Shown piece by piece: positions 10,888 through 20,699 of a stretch of DNA of 64,000 nucleotides. This DNA is from Halobacteriovorax sp. GB3 (GTDB taxonomy: Bacteria; Bdellovibrionota; Bacteriovoracia; Bacteriovoracales; Bacteriovoracaceae), in assembly GCF_028649655.1 (NCBI RefSeq), contig NZ_JAQSLN010000005.1:249409-313408 (forward strand), written 5' to 3'. Under the pieces are notes generated by a model. That model did not search any database. It was not told the DNA's origin and worked only from the letters and a program-made list of their open reading frames with translations. The stretch's first letter is position 1; each line of letters begins with the position of its first letter. Both the position numbers and the translations under genes were made by a program.

Positions 10888-12771
10888 GTGAATCGTATAG
10901 TAGAGCTAGAGAAACAAATTCGTCATCACAAAGCATTGTACTATCAAGGTCGTCCAGAGATATCAGATTTTGATTACGATAGGCTAGAAGATGAACTTAA
11001 AGAGCTCGCTCCTAATAATCCAATACTTCGTATGGTCGGTTCGCAAATTAGTAGTGAAGACAAAGTTAAACACGATAAAAAAATGCTCTCTTTGGGTAAA
11101 ACATATGATCCTAGTGAACTGCTCACATGGAAAGCAGAATATCCTGTTGTTAGTATGTTTAAAATAGATGGTATTAGCTGTTCTCTAATCTATGAAGATG
11201 GTGAATTAGTAATCGCTAAAACAAGAGGTGATGGTACGTTTGGAGAAAACATTACTTCAAAAGTTATGTGGTTACCTGAAGTTCCTAAAAAAATATCTAT
11301 TCAAGAAAGAGTTGAAGTTAGAGGTGAACTTTTTTGTACAGAGGAAGAGTTCTTCCATTTATCAGAAGAAATGGAAAAAATCGGTCTTGATAAACCAACA
11401 TCTCAGAGAAATATTGTAGCAGGTCTAATGGGTCGTAAAGATCGTTTAGAGCTATGTCGTTATTTGAAGTTTAAAGGGTTCGATGTTCTAACTGATGCAA
11501 TCGATTTTAATTTCGAGATGGATAAATATCACTGGCTTAAAAAAGAAAATTTTGATGTTTTGGAAATTGAATTACATGAAAAGACACAAGAGATTAAAAA
11601 AGTTATAGAAGACGCCAGAGTTTTCATGTCTGAAGGTGATTTTCAAATAGATGGTCTCGTATTTGCTTATAATGATTTGAAACTTCAAGAAGAGTTAGGA
11701 GAAACAGCTCATCATCCGCGCTATAAAATGGCGTTTAAATTTCAAGGTGAAGCTAAGACAACTGTATTGAAAGACATTCTATGGAATGTTTCTAGAAACG
11801 GTATTCTAACGCCAGTAGGTATTGTGAAGCCAGTAGAACTAAGTGGTGCAAAAATTTCAAGAGTAACATTACATAATTATGGCATGGTAAAACAACACGA
11901 CTTAAAGAAAGGTGATACGATCGAAATTATTCGCTCTGGAGAAGTTATACCAAAGTTCATGAGTGTTATTTCAAGAGGTGATGGTGTTTTTGAGAGACCA
12001 GAGCAATGTCCTAGTTGTGACCAGAAAGTTTATATCGAAGATATTAGACTTGTTTGTAGAAATGAATATTGTCCTAGCATAGTTAAAGAATCTATCTTGA
12101 ACTACATTCAGAAGATTGGCATTGATGATATTAGTGGTAAACGTTTAGAAGAGATGATCAAAATGGACTTAGTTAAGTCTATTGAAGATTTATATAAATT
12201 GAAAGAAGAAGATTTTCTAAAGCTTGAAAAAGTAAAAGAGAAATTAGCAAATAAATTCTTTGTTGGAATTAATGCATCGAAGAAAGCTAATTTAATTAAA
12301 TTTCTTTCGGCCCTAGGGATTACTGGTGGTGCGATTAATAAATGTGAAAAAGTTGTACACGCAGGATTTGATAGTATTGATAAAATACTTTCAATGAGTG
12401 TCGAGCAATTAGAGCAATTAGATGGCTTTGCTGAAAAATCTGCCACTGAATTTGTTAAATCAATTCAAGCTAAAAAAGAACTTATCACTAATCTTCGTGA
12501 ACTTGGTGTTGAAATGAAGCATGAAGTAGAAGATCTCGGTGAACAAAAACTTGAGGGTCTTCACTTTGTTATTACTGGTACGCTTTCAGAGAAAAGATCC
12601 ATTATTGAAAAGAGAATCAAAGAAAGTGGTGGAAAAACAGGAAGTAGTGTAACTAGTAATACAAATTATCTAGTTTGCAATGATAAAGAAAGTACAAGCT
12701 CAAAGGCAAAGAAGGCAAGAGAGCTTGGTATTCCGCTAATCTCTGAAGAAGAATTAAAGGGAATGATTTAA
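10888..12771 (+). CDS. ligA: NAD-dependent DNA ligase
   Basis: Seals nicks in duplex DNA using NAD+ in replication and repair. The domain order is complete. An N-terminal Ia helix region is followed by the adenylation domain with the AMP-accepting lysine K92 in FKIDG. The OB fold precedes a four-cysteine zinc finger (C374, C377, C390, C395). The helix-hairpin-helix repeats follow, and a C-terminal BRCT domain begins near residue 555 (GLHFVITGTLS). At 627 residues it is shorter than the usual 660-690, mostly through compact loops. The start is a GTG with AGGA upstream. The stop lies one base from the stop of the converging phospholipase D gene. Confidence 0.96.
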   Translation: MNRIVELEKQIRHHKALYYQGRPEISDFDYDRLEDELKELAPNNPILRMVGSQISSEDKVKHDKKMLSLGKTYDPSELLTWKAEYPVVSMFKIDGISCSLIYEDGELVIAKTRGDGTFGENITSKVMWLPEVPKKISIQERVEVRGELFCTEEEFFHLSEEMEKIGLDKPTSQRNIVAGLMGRKDRLELCRYLKFKGFDVLTDAIDFNFEMDKYHWLKKENFDVLEIELHEKTQEIKKVIEDARVFMSEGDFQIDGLVFAYNDLKLQEELGETAHHPRYKMAFKFQGEAKTTVLKDILWNVSRNGILTPVGIVKPVELSGAKISRVTLHNYGMVKQHDLKKGDTIEIIRSGEVIPKFMSVISRGDGVFERPEQCPSCDQKVYIEDIRLVCRNEYCPSIVKESILNYIQKIGIDDISGKRLEEMIKMDLVKSIEDLYKLKEEDFLKLEKVKEKLANKFFVGINASKKANLIKFLSALGITGGAINKCEKVVHAGFDSIDKILSMSVEQLEQLDGFAEKSATEFVKSIQAKKELITNLRELGVEMKHEVEDLGEQKLEGLHFVITGTLSEKRSIIEKRIKESGGKTGSSVTSNTNYLVCNDKESTSSKAKKARELGIPLISEEELKGMI

Positions 12772-12772
12772 T

Positions 12773-14182
12773 TTAATCACACCCTATGAATTTCTTCGTT
12801 TTATAGTCATAACCGTAACACTTATTTAGCTCTCTATATCTGTTAAAAGGAACGTTATATTTCTTTTGCAGATATTTTTTGAGTGTTTGCAATTCATACC
12901 AATCCAAAGAAACGGCCATTGGAGAATGCAATTTAACAAGGTTTTTGTCTTCCTCAACTATTGTATCAACAACAGTTGTAATAGATTTTTCACCACGATT
13001 AAGATCCCAGATATAATTAAAATCATCTACTACAGCGCTGTAAATATGATCATATTTTTTTCCAGAAAAGAAAACTAAGTTATCATACTGTGTCCTTTCA
13101 GCCGTTTTAGAAAAGTTATAAGAACCAGTAATTAATTCTGTTTTATTAGTGTTGTAATCAATAAGAATAGTCTTATTGTGATTCATACGAGTAAACTTAA
13201 TTGATGGGCTGAAGGCATAGAACTTGAAACGAACAGGAGGATTAACACCTTTGTTGAGTTTCATCCATTCTTTTACAATGTATGGAATCTGAACAGACTT
13301 TGAGTTTGGCTTATATTCTTGATTGTCAGCAACAATCTTAATCTCAACACCACGCTTGGCTGCATTCACTACCTCTTGTGCAATCTTTTTAAGATAAAAA
13401 TGATTAACATTGAGATAGATATTTTTTTTAGCTCGTTTTAATGATTCAATAACTTCATCTTGAACAATCCAAGATTTTGACTTCGTTTTCGTAGAGAGTG
13501 TCGTTCCTTCTTTTAATGCTCCAATGTCTGTGTAATCAATGTTTAGGCTTGAAGAAAAAAGATCAACTTTATTATCATCAGAAGCATTAACAGGGATTTC
13601 TAAACCTGGAGTTGGTTTGTCATTTTTGGAAATTAAGTCATCTCCACTATTCCACAATAAGGCGAACTCTCTCTTAAACTCTGAAAGAATATTAGAATGT
13701 TCTTTGTCTAAATTTGATCCTTCAAAGAAGATAAAGGTTTCATTGAAAGTAGAGGCAGCCTTAGTTGAAAAATTTGCACTGGAATTAACTAGAAACTGAT
13801 CATCTACGATAACAAATTTTTCATGAAGTTTTCTGTGAGAACCTCTAAATTGCACACATGAAGATTCTTCAATTTCTTTGATTCTCGTTTTAAAGTATCC
13901 TGCCTTAAATAAATTTCTATGTACGACAACATTGACCTTAGCTCCATTATCACATGCATTTCGCATGGCAACTTCGAGCTGTTTAACTTTACTAGACCAA
14001 CTATATATCGTGATATAAGCATATTTTTTCGCGTTACTAATATTTTTATAAATATTATCAAAAGCTTGTGTTCCTTCTCGTGGTGAGAACATTGCAGTAA
14101 CTTCGCTAGAAGAAGCTGGCTGTCTCGTTATTGATGAACACGCAGTGATAAGAAAGAGTGTGCTTAAAAGTACAAATTTCAT
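12773..14182 (-). CDS. Phospholipase D-family lipoprotein
   Basis: Two HxK(x4)D catalytic motifs mark the PLD superfamily: HEKFVIVD near residue 120 and HNKTILID near residue 335, each followed by a short Asn/Ser segment (SSANFS, GSYNFS). Two motifs in one chain form a complete active site for phosphodiester transfer or hydrolysis. I chose the ATG at 14182, which gives MKFVLLSTLFLITACSS, a lipoprotein signal with lipobox ITAC. The upstream ATG at 14203 would add seven residues. The protein is anchored in the envelope. The substrate could be phospholipid, cardiolipin or nucleic acid; the sequence does not decide. Confidence 0.88.
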   Translation of the reverse strand: MKFVLLSTLFLITACSSITRQPASSSEVTAMFSPREGTQAFDNIYKNISNAKKYAYITIYSWSSKVKQLEVAMRNACDNGAKVNVVVHRNLFKAGYFKTRIKEIEESSCVQFRGSHRKLHEKFVIVDDQFLVNSSANFSTKAASTFNETFIFFEGSNLDKEHSNILSEFKREFALLWNSGDDLISKNDKPTPGLEIPVNASDDNKVDLFSSSLNIDYTDIGALKEGTTLSTKTKSKSWIVQDEVIESLKRAKKNIYLNVNHFYLKKIAQEVVNAAKRGVEIKIVADNQEYKPNSKSVQIPYIVKEWMKLNKGVNPPVRFKFYAFSPSIKFTRMNHNKTILIDYNTNKTELITGSYNFSKTAERTQYDNLVFFSGKKYDHIYSAVVDDFNYIWDLNRGEKSITTVVDTIVEEDKNLVKLHSPMAVSLDWYELQTLKKYLQKKYNVPFNRYRELNKCYGYDYKTKKFIGCD

Positions 14183-14246
14183 AAAAATCCTTATAGAATA
14201 CATCCATATGACTTGTCGGGAATAGCATTAAAAGGTTGAGAAAATA

Positions 14247-15617
14247 ATGGCCAAGAAAAAAAGTACAGTATTTACATGCAGCAATTGTGGAAATCAGACA
14301 CCGAAATGGATGGGAAGATGTACTGAATGCGGGGAATGGAATACTTTTGAAGAAGAACTATTCACAAAACCTCAACCGACTAATATTCCCCTAGGTAAGG
14401 GTGTTAGTAATAGTGAACCACCTAAAAAAATTAGTGAAATTGAAAAGACTGATTATCATCGTGTCAAAACTGGGATAACTGAGTTTGATCGTGTTGTTGG
14501 AGGCGGAGTTGTAAAGGGATCTCTCATTCTTATTGGAGGAGAACCAGGCATTGGAAAATCGACGCTGCTAACAGAACTCATGAGTAAATTATCTGAGAAA
14601 AAGGATGGAAATGTTCTTTATGTCTCTGGTGAAGAGTCTGCTGGTCAGGTTGCCGATAGAAGTAAACGTATTGGTGTCGATGAGAGTAGCTTCTATATTT
14701 ACAACGAAACGAATTGGCAGAAAATTCTCGAACAAATGCACAAGATTAAACCTCGATATATGGTTCTTGATTCAATACAGACGACGGTATCTTCAGATAT
14801 TCAATCTGCTCCAGGTACAGTTTCGCAAATTAGAGAAGTTACTTATGAATTAATGAATCACGTTAAGGGTAATGGGATCACTTGCTTTGTTATTGGTCAT
14901 ATAACGAAAGAAGGTAATATCGCAGGACCAAAGATTCTAGAGCATATGGTTGATACTGTTATTTATTTTGAAGGTGATCAGTTTGGACAATATCGTATGC
15001 TTAGAGCGATTAAAAATAGATTTGGAAATACCAACGAAGTTGGTATTTTTGAAATGAAAGAAAATGGTCTTAATGAAGTATCAAATCCTAGTCAATATTT
15101 TCTAGACGATCATATCGAAGGCTCATTTGGTCGAAGTCTCACTTGCATCATCGAAGGAAGTCGATCTCTCTTTATTGAAATACAGGCCCTTGTTGTAGAA
15201 AACAAATATGGAAATGGAAGAAGAACAACACAAGGCCTAGACCATAATCGCTTATCAATGATAGTAGCAGTTATAGAAAAGTATATGGGAATTCCTCTTG
15301 GAATGAATGATATTTATGTCAACATTGTTGGAAATATGAAAATCACAACAAGAGAAAGCGATTTAGCAATTGTGGCCTCGTTGTTGAGTTCTTATAAATC
15401 AAGACCCGTCGATCCTCAAACTGTGTTTATTGGAGAGGTCGGTTTAACTGGTGAGGTACGAAGCGTTCCTAGAATGGAAATGCGATTAAAAGAATTGGCC
15501 CAGTTAAATTACAAGAGAGTAGTTACTAGTGTTAAAGTAGCTAAAGAATATGAAGGTAAGTACTCTCTTGAAATTATGGGAATCAAGAGAGTACAAGATT
15601 TAGAAAAATTTCTATAG
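14247..15617 (+). CDS. radA: DNA repair protein RadA
   Basis: RecA-like ATPase that promotes branch migration during homologous recombination. The N-terminal zinc finger has C11, C14, C25 and C28. Walker A is GGEPGIGKST (97-106), the RadA-specific KNRFG motif is at 256-260, and a Lon-protease-like C-terminal domain without catalytic function runs from about residue 290. The 456 residues are typical. It is divergent from the phospholipase D gene, and its end overlaps the converging glpK by six bases. Confidence 0.97.
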   Translation: MAKKKSTVFTCSNCGNQTPKWMGRCTECGEWNTFEEELFTKPQPTNIPLGKGVSNSEPPKKISEIEKTDYHRVKTGITEFDRVVGGGVVKGSLILIGGEPGIGKSTLLTELMSKLSEKKDGNVLYVSGEESAGQVADRSKRIGVDESSFYIYNETNWQKILEQMHKIKPRYMVLDSIQTTVSSDIQSAPGTVSQIREVTYELMNHVKGNGITCFVIGHITKEGNIAGPKILEHMVDTVIYFEGDQFGQYRMLRAIKNRFGNTNEVGIFEMKENGLNEVSNPSQYFLDDHIEGSFGRSLTCIIEGSRSLFIEIQALVVENKYGNGRRTTQGLDHNRLSMIVAVIEKYMGIPLGMNDIYVNIVGNMKITTRESDLAIVASLLSSYKSRPVDPQTVFIGEVGLTGEVRSVPRMEMRLKELAQLNYKRVVTSVKVAKEYEGKYSLEIMGIKRVQDLEKFL

Positions 15618-17099
15618 GTATAATTTTTTAATTACATGATTCCAAAGTTCAGTTTTTTTATAGAAATAATCCTTCTCTTTAAGTGGAGAGAAGGTTTTAT
15701 CTTCTTTCCAAAGGTTCATCACTTCATCAAGCTTTACAGCGCCTGAACCAATATAGGCTCCAAGGCCTGCACCAAAAGCAGTTGTTTCAATAACCTCTGG
15801 TCTTATTATGTTTAAATTCGAAAATGTAGATTGCATTTCAAGTAAAAGATTATTTGCTACAGCACCGCCATCTACTTTCAGTGAATTAAGCTTAGTGTTT
15901 GAATCTTGCTCGAATGCCTTTATGATATCGTTAATAGAAAGGCAGATCCCTTCAAGACAGGCTCGTGCAATATGAGAGCGACCAGTGTCTCTAGTTAAAC
16001 CTATTAAGGCTCCTTTAGCATCTGGTTTCCAATAAGGACTACCAAGACCAGAGAAAAAAGGAAGAAAGAGAACATTTTCCATTTCTTCTAAATTCTTTAT
16101 TGTTCTTGCAAGTTCTTCAATAGCGGGAGAAGTGTCGATAAAGCCAAGATTATCTCTGACCCATTGAACAGCAGCACCTGCAATATAAGAGCTACCTTCT
16201 AAGGCGTAATACATCTGTTCGTTGTGCTTGTAGGCACAAGTCGTAAGCAAGCCATTCTCAGAGTGAACAATATCTTCTCCTGTATTTAGTAGTAGGAATG
16301 CTCCTGTACCATAAGTACACTTCATATCACCCTTTTTAACACCTGCTTGACCAAAAAGAGCAGCTTGTTGATCACCGAGTAAACAGGTAATAGGAATGCC
16401 GTCTGGTAAGAATTGAAGACCTTTTGTTGTTCCGTAATCAGTAAATGAATCGCAGATTTCAGGAAGAGTCGATTGATCAACACCAAGAATATTTAGGAGT
16501 TCACTATCCCAGTCACCAGTCTCAAGGTCCATGAGAAGAGTTCTTGATGCATTTGTTGCATCTGTTTTAAATGAAGATTGACCAGAAAGTTTATAAAGAA
16601 GATAAGTATCGATTGTTCCAAAACGTAACTTCTTAACTTCACTGTGTTTTTTAACAAGCTGATTATTATTCAGTAACCAATGAATCTTAGTTCCTGAAAA
16701 ATAAGGATCAAGAGGAAGGCCTGTTTTAGATTTGAAGAGTTCTTCTACACCATCATCTTTTAGAGACTGGCAGAATTTTGAAGTTCTTCTATCTTGCCAC
16801 ACAATAGCTTTTGCCAGGGGAGTTCCATTGAGATCAAATGCACATGTTGTTTCTCTCTGATTAGTGATGCCAATACATTTAATATGATTCGCATCAACAT
16901 TTGAACTAGATAGAACCTCTTTTACAGACATTTGAACGCTGTGCCAGATATCATCTAAATCGTGCTCAACCCAACCAGGTTTTGGGTAATGTTGAGGAAA
17001 TTCAAAATTGACCTTATGATCAATTGCAAAAGTTTGAGTATTGATTAATAAAGCGGTCGTACCAGTTGTTCCCTGGTCTATTGAAAGAATGTAATTCAT
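15612..17099 (-). CDS. glpK: Glycerol kinase
   Basis: Phosphorylates glycerol to glycerol-3-phosphate with ATP. FGGY-family features are seen from the N-terminal phosphate-binding DQGTTGTTA to the later GGAVANNLLLEMQ stretch, over 495 residues. The start is ATG 17099. A GTG two codons earlier lies within the AGAGGTG ribosome site (17103-17109) and is not credible as the start. No glpF transporter or glpD dehydrogenase is adjacent. In a predator the substrate could come from prey lipids, but that is inference. It follows a small pilin-like gene by 8 bases. Confidence 0.96.
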   Translation of the reverse strand: MNYILSIDQGTTGTTALLINTQTFAIDHKVNFEFPQHYPKPGWVEHDLDDIWHSVQMSVKEVLSSSNVDANHIKCIGITNQRETTCAFDLNGTPLAKAIVWQDRRTSKFCQSLKDDGVEELFKSKTGLPLDPYFSGTKIHWLLNNNQLVKKHSEVKKLRFGTIDTYLLYKLSGQSSFKTDATNASRTLLMDLETGDWDSELLNILGVDQSTLPEICDSFTDYGTTKGLQFLPDGIPITCLLGDQQAALFGQAGVKKGDMKCTYGTGAFLLLNTGEDIVHSENGLLTTCAYKHNEQMYYALEGSSYIAGAAVQWVRDNLGFIDTSPAIEELARTIKNLEEMENVLFLPFFSGLGSPYWKPDAKGALIGLTRDTGRSHIARACLEGICLSINDIIKAFEQDSNTKLNSLKVDGGAVANNLLLEMQSTFSNLNIIRPEVIETTAFGAGLGAYIGSGAVKLDEVMNLWKEDKTFSPLKEKDYFYKKTELWNHVIKKLYL

Positions 17100-17107
17100 G
17101 AACACCT

Positions 17108-17308
17108 CTAATGTAATTCTATTGTGCTAGTACTGGGTTTTGCGATAATCTTTACGAGTATAGTCCAACGTTTTCCAATATTTGTATTTACACCTGCGAG
17201 GAGAACATAGGAGAGACTAATCATTACAAGAACAAGTAAAATGAATTCAAGAAATACCTGACCAGATTGATCTTTATGAATAGGGATTTTTTTACTTGAA
17301 TCGCTCAT
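17108..17308 (-). CDS. Small pilin-like (class III signal peptide) membrane protein
   Basis: A 66-residue protein with a charged N-terminus, then SG, QVFLEF and a hydrophobic helix (ILLVLVMISLSYVLLAGV). If cleaved after the glycine, the mature chain would carry glutamate at position 5, the hallmark of type IV, Flp and TadE-type pilins. The short size suits a Flp/TadE-like subunit or minor pseudopilin. No prepilin peptidase or tad gene is in the window. No Shine-Dalgarno sequence is visible. It precedes glpK by 8 bases, an odd partner. It could instead be just a single-pass membrane protein. Confidence 0.55.
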   Translation of the reverse strand: MSDSSKKIPIHKDQSGQVFLEFILLVLVMISLSYVLLAGVNTNIGKRWTILVKIIAKPSTSTIELH

Positions 17309-17378
17309 AATTGAATTTTTTTTGGTAAAATGCTAATAAATCTTAACTCTATTTTAGAGATAAAAAAGCTGAATACAA

Positions 17379-17930
17379 ATGAAAAAATATTTACCAATTA
17401 CCTTAGTTTTAATTTTATCCTTAATCGTCATCTTGCCGCAAGTGACGAATGTTTTTCAATCTGTTGCCACTCCAAGTAAGACAGAACAAAAAATTAATTC
17501 GCATTATGAAAATAATCTCAAAAAATTGAACTTCACTAATTTGGAAGGTAAGAAATTTTCAAAAGAAGAGTTATCAAATAATGTTGTTATTCTGAATTTT
17601 TGGGCAAGCTGGTGCAAGCCTTGTATTCAAGAGTTTCCAACACTCGTGAGTTTAAGAAATAAATTTCCTAAAGAGAAATTAACTATTCTTGCAATTAATA
17701 GTGATAAAAGCGATACAAAGAAAGTTATTAAAAAAACAATTGATAAATATGGATTAAACTTTGATATCGTTCCATTTGGCGAAGGAAAGATTACAAGTGA
17801 ATACCGAATCGAAGGGATTCCTGTAACGATTCTTTACAAGAATGGTAAAGTTGAACGTATCTTCAATGGTGAGGTGGACTTTAATTCAGAAGAATTTCTA
17901 GAAAACCTTAAAGACCTTCTAAAGAAATAG
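17379..17930 (+). CDS. TlpA/ResA-type thioredoxin-like protein
   Basis: Periplasmic thiol-disulfide oxidoreductase anchored by an uncleaved N-terminal helix (residues 4-25). The thioredoxin fold carries the redox motif WCKPC with C79 and C82, a cis-proline region at GIPVTILY, and the extra strand typical of TlpA-like proteins. Such proteins reduce disulfides in c-type cytochrome maturation or in envelope proteins. No cytochrome genes are adjacent, so the partner is unknown. The last 23 bases overlap the converging hutI gene. Confidence 0.88.
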   Translation: MKKYLPITLVLILSLIVILPQVTNVFQSVATPSKTEQKINSHYENNLKKLNFTNLEGKKFSKEELSNNVVILNFWASWCKPCIQEFPTLVSLRNKFPKEKLTILAINSDKSDTKKVIKKTIDKYGLNFDIVPFGEGKITSEYRIEGIPVTILYKNGKVERIFNGEVDFNSEEFLENLKDLLKK

Positions 17931-19131
17931 CTAAATTTCTGCCCCAGCTATAAGTAACCTCATCTATCTTCGAAACTTTGAAGCAAGTGAACCTTGGTTT
18001 AAGGCCAATTTTAATAGCGCCTTGATCTTTGAGATTTAAGGCGTGAGCAGAGTTCAATGTAATTGCTGCCCATAATTCAGCGATATTAAGTTTATAGTGT
18101 GGGGCTGCAATAGAGGCGACAAGCAAAAGGTTATCGCAATGACACGAGCCAGGGTTATAATCGGAAGCAATTGCTACCTTTGCACCAGCATCAAGAAACT
18201 GACGCGCTTTCGCTTGAGGTTTTCCAAGAAAAAATCCTGTTCCTGGTAAAAGCGTTGCAACAGTCGAACTCTTAGCAAGAGCTTCGATTCCATCAGCACC
18301 AGTACATAATAGGTGGTCAGTACTAAGAGCATTGTTCTTAGCAGCTAGGATGGCACCTTTATTATCATTGAATTCGTCAGCGTGACTCTTAACCGGAATA
18401 TTATAAATACTAGCGAGATCAAATAGTTGTTGAGTATCCTCAGAGTCGAAGTAGCCCTGTTCATGAAAAATATCGACAGCATCGATAATCGATTCTTCAC
18501 CTAATTTCTTTAAGAGAGGTAAGACAACCTCACTCATATATTCTTTTGAAGAAGGATATTGTTTTGGAACTGCGTGAGCGGCCATATAAGTATTGATGAT
18601 TTGAACACGATCTTCAAAATGAATCTTTAAGCGATTGATGACATGAGAACATTCATATTCTTTGTCAAAGTTTAAACCGTAGCCACTTTTAATTTCAATT
18701 GTACCAATACCATAACTATGAATTCTTTCAATTCTTTGGCGTGCTTGTTCAAAAAGTTCATCGCTACTCAATGAATTTGTGCCGTTCATCGTATTAAGGA
18801 TACCACCGCCGGCATTTGCTATTGCAACGTAGTCAGCACCGTTAAGTCTCATTGTATATTCTTCAGAGCGATTACCTCCAAAGATAACATGCGTATGACT
18901 ATCAACAAGTTCTGGTGTTAAGACATGGCCTGATAAATCCTTAGCTTCAATCTCACTGTATTCACTCGGTAGATTATCTGAAGGTCCAACCCAAAGTATC
19001 TCATTTTTATCAAAAACTACTGTAGCATTATTTATGATTGAAAGGTCTTCAGGCACAAGTTTACGTCCATCTTTTTCGAAAGCTTTTGTAAGAGTTACGA
19101 TTTGTGAAAGATTTTTATAAACTTGTACCAT
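17908..19131 (-). CDS. hutI: Imidazolonepropionase
   Basis: Third enzyme of histidine degradation: it hydrolyses imidazolone-5-propionate to N-formimino-L-glutamate. It is a TIM-barrel amidohydrolase with the metal-binding DSHTH pair (H79, H81), a later HADEF histidine and the C-terminal catalytic aspartate in ASDYNPGS. The 407 residues match the family. It lies 9 bases after hutH and closes a long minus-strand run. The hutU gene, needed between HutH and HutI, is not in the window. Confidence 0.95.
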   Translation of the reverse strand: MVQVYKNLSQIVTLTKAFEKDGRKLVPEDLSIINNATVVFDKNEILWVGPSDNLPSEYSEIEAKDLSGHVLTPELVDSHTHVIFGGNRSEEYTMRLNGADYVAIANAGGGILNTMNGTNSLSSDELFEQARQRIERIHSYGIGTIEIKSGYGLNFDKEYECSHVINRLKIHFEDRVQIINTYMAAHAVPKQYPSSKEYMSEVVLPLLKKLGEESIIDAVDIFHEQGYFDSEDTQQLFDLASIYNIPVKSHADEFNDNKGAILAAKNNALSTDHLLCTGADGIEALAKSSTVATLLPGTGFFLGKPQAKARQFLDAGAKVAIASDYNPGSCHCDNLLLVASIAAPHYKLNIAELWAAITLNSAHALNLKDQGAIKIGLKPRFTCFKVSKIDEVTYSWGRNLAISLEGL

Positions 19132-19140
19132 GATTAATCC

Positions 19141-20697
19141 TTAGTTTAATTCACCTGTTTCATTTTCTACGACGCTAAGAAGTTCAAATGATTCAATAAG
19201 ACGAACAATATTTTCCATGTCCTTGTAGAAAATTCTATCTTCGACGATTGGAGCTACGTGTTTTCTAATAAGCTTTCTAGCAGCTTCAATAGCAGGAGAT
19301 GATTCAGCTTCTTGGAAGTCTAGTGCTTGAGTATTACAAAGTAACTCAATACCAAGAACTTGCTTAACATTGAAAAGAACTTCATGAAGTTTGCGACCAG
19401 ATGTAACACCCATTGAAACGTGGTCTTCTTTATCTGTCGATGTTGGAACAGAGTCAACAGAAGCTGGATGACATAGATATTTATTTTCAGAAGTTAAGGC
19501 CGCTGCAGTAACGTGAGCGATCATTAAACCACTATTGAGTCCAGACTCTTTAACGAGGAAAGCAGGAAGTTCTGAGAAAGTAGGGTTCATCATTTTTTCA
19601 ATACGTCTTTCTGATATATTACAAAGCTCAGCAAGGCCCATTGCTAGATAGTCCATAGCAAAAGCGAGAGCTTCTCCATGAAAGTTACCACCTGAAACAA
19701 CTTTTTTCTCGTTGACGAAAATTAGAGGATTGTCTGTAACAGCATTGAGCTCAGTTGAAATAACTTCTTTTGCGTGAGCAAGTGTTTGGCGACAAGCTCC
19801 GTGCACTTGTGGAACACATCTTAATGAATACGGGTCTTGGACCTTATTACATTCTCTATGACTGTCTTTAATTTTGGAACCATCAAGAATTAGATTTAAA
19901 TTAGCAACAGCATCTAGTTGTCCTGGGTGAGGCTTTAAACTCGTAATTAGAGGATCGTAAGCTTGATCAGTTCCTTGAACACCATCCATAGTCATTGTTG
20001 CTGTAATATCAGCAAGCTTCATAATTCTCTCTGATTCATAAACGGCTAGCGCGCCCAGAGCAGCCATAACTGCTGTTCCGTTGATCAAAGCGAGTCCATC
20101 TTTTGGACCGAGTACTGCTGGCTTCTTTCCAATTTCATTGATTGCAAATGATGAATTGATGATTTTACCTTCATACTCAACTTCACCTTCTCCAATTAGA
20201 GCTAGAGCAATATGAGATAGAGGGGCTAAGTCACCAGAAGCTCCAACAGATCCTTTTTCAGGAACAACTGGATTAATACCATGGTTGATAAAATCACAGA
20301 TTAGCTGGACGATTTCTGGGTTTACTCCAGAGAAACCTGAAGCAAGACAATTTGCCCTAAGAACCATAATTGCTCTAGTGATTACTGTATTAAAAGCATT
20401 TCCTACACCAGTACAGTGTGAACGAATAAGGTTAACTTGTAATTGTGCTAAATCTTTTTGATCAATATGCTTACTTGAAAGGGCCCCGAAACCAGTATTG
20501 ATTCCGTAAACAGGTTTGCCTTCATTAACAATATCAAAAACAAAGTCTCTAGAACTTTGCATTCTTTTGAGTGAAGACTCTGGGATTACTACTTTAATTT
20601 CACCAACTTTAGCGTTAGCAATTTCATAAACTTTAGAAATGGAAAGTGAGTGTCCATCAAGTTCGATCACTTTAGCATCAGATAAATCAACGTTCAT
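19141..20697 (-). CDS. hutH: Histidine ammonia-lyase
   Basis: Deaminates L-histidine to urocanate. The self-processing MIO triad Ala-Ser-Gly is at residues 153-155 in GSVGASGDLAPL, and the active-site tyrosine is in VYGINTGFG. The 518 residues fit the family (about 510). The start is ATG 20697, two bases after the rpe stop, so hutH is probably translated from a polycistronic message with def, fmt and rpe. This linkage is unusual for a catabolic gene. Confidence 0.96.
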   Translation of the reverse strand: MNVDLSDAKVIELDGHSLSISKVYEIANAKVGEIKVVIPESSLKRMQSSRDFVFDIVNEGKPVYGINTGFGALSSKHIDQKDLAQLQVNLIRSHCTGVGNAFNTVITRAIMVLRANCLASGFSGVNPEIVQLICDFINHGINPVVPEKGSVGASGDLAPLSHIALALIGEGEVEYEGKIINSSFAINEIGKKPAVLGPKDGLALINGTAVMAALGALAVYESERIMKLADITATMTMDGVQGTDQAYDPLITSLKPHPGQLDAVANLNLILDGSKIKDSHRECNKVQDPYSLRCVPQVHGACRQTLAHAKEVISTELNAVTDNPLIFVNEKKVVSGGNFHGEALAFAMDYLAMGLAELCNISERRIEKMMNPTFSELPAFLVKESGLNSGLMIAHVTAAALTSENKYLCHPASVDSVPTSTDKEDHVSMGVTSGRKLHEVLFNVKQVLGIELLCNTQALDFQEAESSPAIEAARKLIRKHVAPIVEDRIFYKDMENIVRLIESFELLSVVENETGELN

Positions 20698-20699
20698 TT

